Assembly (NCBI RefSeq): GCF_044594925.1
Contig: NZ_CP138991.1
Span: 1,054,001 to 1,118,000, forward strand
Length of the DNA stretch: 64,000 bases
Reading direction: 5' to 3'
Origin: Maribacter sp044594925
GTDB taxonomy: Bacteria > Bacteroidota > Bacteroidia > Flavobacteriales > Flavobacteriaceae
Each line of letters opens with the position of its first letter. Within the stretch, counting starts at the first letter, position 1. Below are positions 62,617 to 64,000 of the stretch, piece by piece. Under the pieces are notes generated by a model. The model did no database searches. It was not told where the DNA came from and saw only the letters and a list, made by a program, of their open reading frames with translations. Position numbers and translations under genes: made by a program.

Positions 62617-64000
62617 ATGGAAAATAAAGAACAATTATTTGAAAAAATATTTAAGCAACATTTGAAAATTGAAACTTATTCTCAATCAATCGATAGTTTA
62701 TATAGCCCAAGATTAAAGAATCGAATCGACTATAAACCTTATTACCAAAGAAATTATGTTTGGGACAACAATAAAGCAACCTATTTCATAGAAAGTATTC
62801 TTATTGGGACTGAAGTGCCACCATTAATTTTTTTTGATAACAATAAGAATATTGAAATCATTGATGGTAGACAAAGATTTGAAACAATCTTAAGATTTAT
62901 GGATAATCAATTTTCATTGAGTTCAAAAGGTTTAAAAATTTTACGTCAATTAGGGAAAAAAACTTTCAGCGAACTAGCTAAAACTGATAATGAAATACTA
63001 GATAATTTTTTAGATGCAAAAATTAGAATTATAAATTTCACACTTGTTAATGAGCCACCTCTTGATGATTATTTGGCTGATCGAGTTAAAAAAGAAATAT
63101 TCTCTAGATATAACACCGGTATTACACCTTTAAAAAAATCAGAAGTTGATAACGCAAAATATGATGTGGATGCATTATCCAATGAGTTTAAAGCAATATT
63201 GACAAACGATTTAGAATTAAGAAAAAATATCTACAATACCTTTTTTAAACCAACTAAAAATAAAAAGGATAATCCGCCAGTTGAAGACATTATGTCTTTT
63301 GTTAGAAGGTTTTTAGTACTTCCAATGTACCCTATTAAATCTTATGCGAATGGAGGAGGTAGAACAGAAATATTAACTTTATTGTATGAGGTTTTTTCTA
63401 ACAATACAACAAATTGTAAATCAGTTACAGAAAATTTCTTAAATAAATTAAAATATATTTCAAAGATTAAGGAATATTCAGAAAAGAATGATTTAGAAAT
63501 TAATAGGCTTGCTTTAGAAACAATACTTTGGGGTTTAGGTGTTCTAGAACAAGAAGATGTAATTTCAAACTTTGACCAAGATTTCATTAGTAAAACCTCG
63601 AAGTATATAAATGATAATATCAAAGAGTATTCTACAGAAGATTACCAGTTTAATAAAATAGTTTTAGCAAGATTCAATGCAACAACATCATTTTTAAGTG
63701 AATTGCATAACAAAAAACTTGATTTCTACCTTGTTGCAGATTCTGATAAGAAAGAAGAATTAAAGGAATTAAGAAAACCTAAAGATACAACCACCGCCCT
63801 ATCCGAACTTGAAAGTTTAAGATTGAATAAGCCAGAGCCATCCAGAAGTTCCATCGATGATATAGTTAGAACTATGCAAAGAAGAAGGTTTTTGATTAGA
63901 CCTTCTTACCAAAGACAAGAGGTAATCAACCCCACCAAAGCTTCTTCTATAATTGAGAGTATACTATTAGATATTAAATTACCGCCAATTTTTGTTTTTA
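62617..64000 (+). CDS. DUF262 (GmrS-like) protein, apparently with two DUF262 domains; cut by the window edge
   Basis: Read by eye from ATG at 62617; open to the right edge (461 codons visible). Domain 1 starts near residue 36: DYKPYYQRNYVWDNNKATYF, ESILIGTEVPPLIFF, then IEIIDGRQRFETI (D83-G84-R85-Q86-R87), the DGQR-type motif of DUF262. A helical stretch follows. From about residue 425 a second similar start is seen: RRRFLIRPSYQRQEVINPTK, ASSIIESILLDIKLPPIFVF. DUF262 occurs in type IV restriction (GmrS) and other anti-phage proteins; whether this one cuts DNA is unknown. AT-richness and edge position suggest a variable region. Confidence 0.85.
   Translation, partial: MENKEQLFEKIFKQHLKIETYSQSIDSLYSPRLKNRIDYKPYYQRNYVWDNNKATYFIESILIGTEVPPLIFFDNNKNIEIIDGRQRFETILRFMDNQFSLSSKGLKILRQLGKKTFSELAKTDNEILDNFLDAKIRIINFTLVNEPPLDDYLADRVKKEIFSRYNTGITPLKKSEVDNAKYDVDALSNEFKAILTNDLELRKNIYNTFFKPTKNKKDNPPVEDIMSFVRRFLVLPMYPIKSYANGGGRTEILTLLYEVFSNNTTNCKSVTENFLNKLKYISKIKEYSEKNDLEINRLALETILWGLGVLEQEDVISNFDQDFISKTSKYINDNIKEYSTEDYQFNKIVLARFNATTSFLSELHNKKLDFYLVADSDKKEELKELRKPKDTTTALSELESLRLNKPEPSRSSIDDIVRTMQRRRFLIRPSYQRQEVINPTKASSIIESILLDIKLPPIFVF

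Overview
The window looks like a chromosomal segment of a marine flavobacterium (Bacteroidota, Flavobacteriaceae; Maribacter/Zobellia-like is my guess from gene content, not tested). The reasons are an AT-rich sequence, many lipoprotein signals ending in a short lipobox with S-C or G-C, A-rich leaders instead of Shine-Dalgarno sites, menaquinone MenB, and Bacteroidota-typical families (DUF2490, DUF2452, CHRD lipoprotein, AraC-TPR one-component regulators). No tRNA, rRNA, CRISPR array or transposase was seen.

Layout. (1) 1-10.5 kb is an accessory region. It holds an edge-truncated DUF4242/AraC protein, a SnoaL-like lipoprotein, an AraC-TPR membrane regulator, a large FN3-type lipoprotein, an HTH/AbiEii-type toxin-antitoxin pair and a ParD/ParE pair. 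The modules are separated by copies of a structured intergenic repeat (family A) whose hairpin stems change sequence but stay paired. (2) 10.5-35.4 kb is mostly ordinary chromosome: a histidine kinase, an AsmA-like protein, a GH18 chitinase with a decayed C-terminal relic nearby, a fasciclin lipoprotein, two convergent DoxX-like proteins, transporters, gamma-glutamyltransferase, a lone DEAD RecA1 domain, a MORN/DUF2490 operon, a LytTR relic, a sugar dehydrogenase/isomerase pair, a helicase, a pseudouridine synthase, a cold-shock protein and a di-heme cytochrome c. (3) 35.8-36.54 kb holds four tandem, exactly 37-codon micro-ORFs encoding basic peptides, ended by a strong terminator. Three are near-identical and the fourth is diverged but keeps its length and key residues. 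This is the most novel-looking locus. (4) 36.8-49.7 kb has a GntR regulator with an operator-like palindrome, an ECF sigma operon, a frameshifted amidohydrolase, XdhC and MocA-like molybdenum-enzyme maturation genes, VWA and OmpA lipoproteins, a three-gene envelope operon, pirin and a serine hydrolase. (5) 50.3-62.4 kb has a CHRD-repeat lipoprotein with three near-identical 363-bp units, menB, an NCS1 permease, a mannitol dehydrogenase family enzyme, MscS, DoxX, a MarR-OsmC pair and a run of small enzymes. (6) 62.6 kb to the right edge is a truncated protein that starts a second DUF262 (GmrS-like) domain, possibly the start of a defence region.

A second dispersed repeat (family B, GC-richer, containing CTCGATWATCGAG) sits in intergenic regions from 21 to 61 kb. 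Several start codons were moved to internal ATGs where the longest frame began with TTG or overlapped a neighbour.
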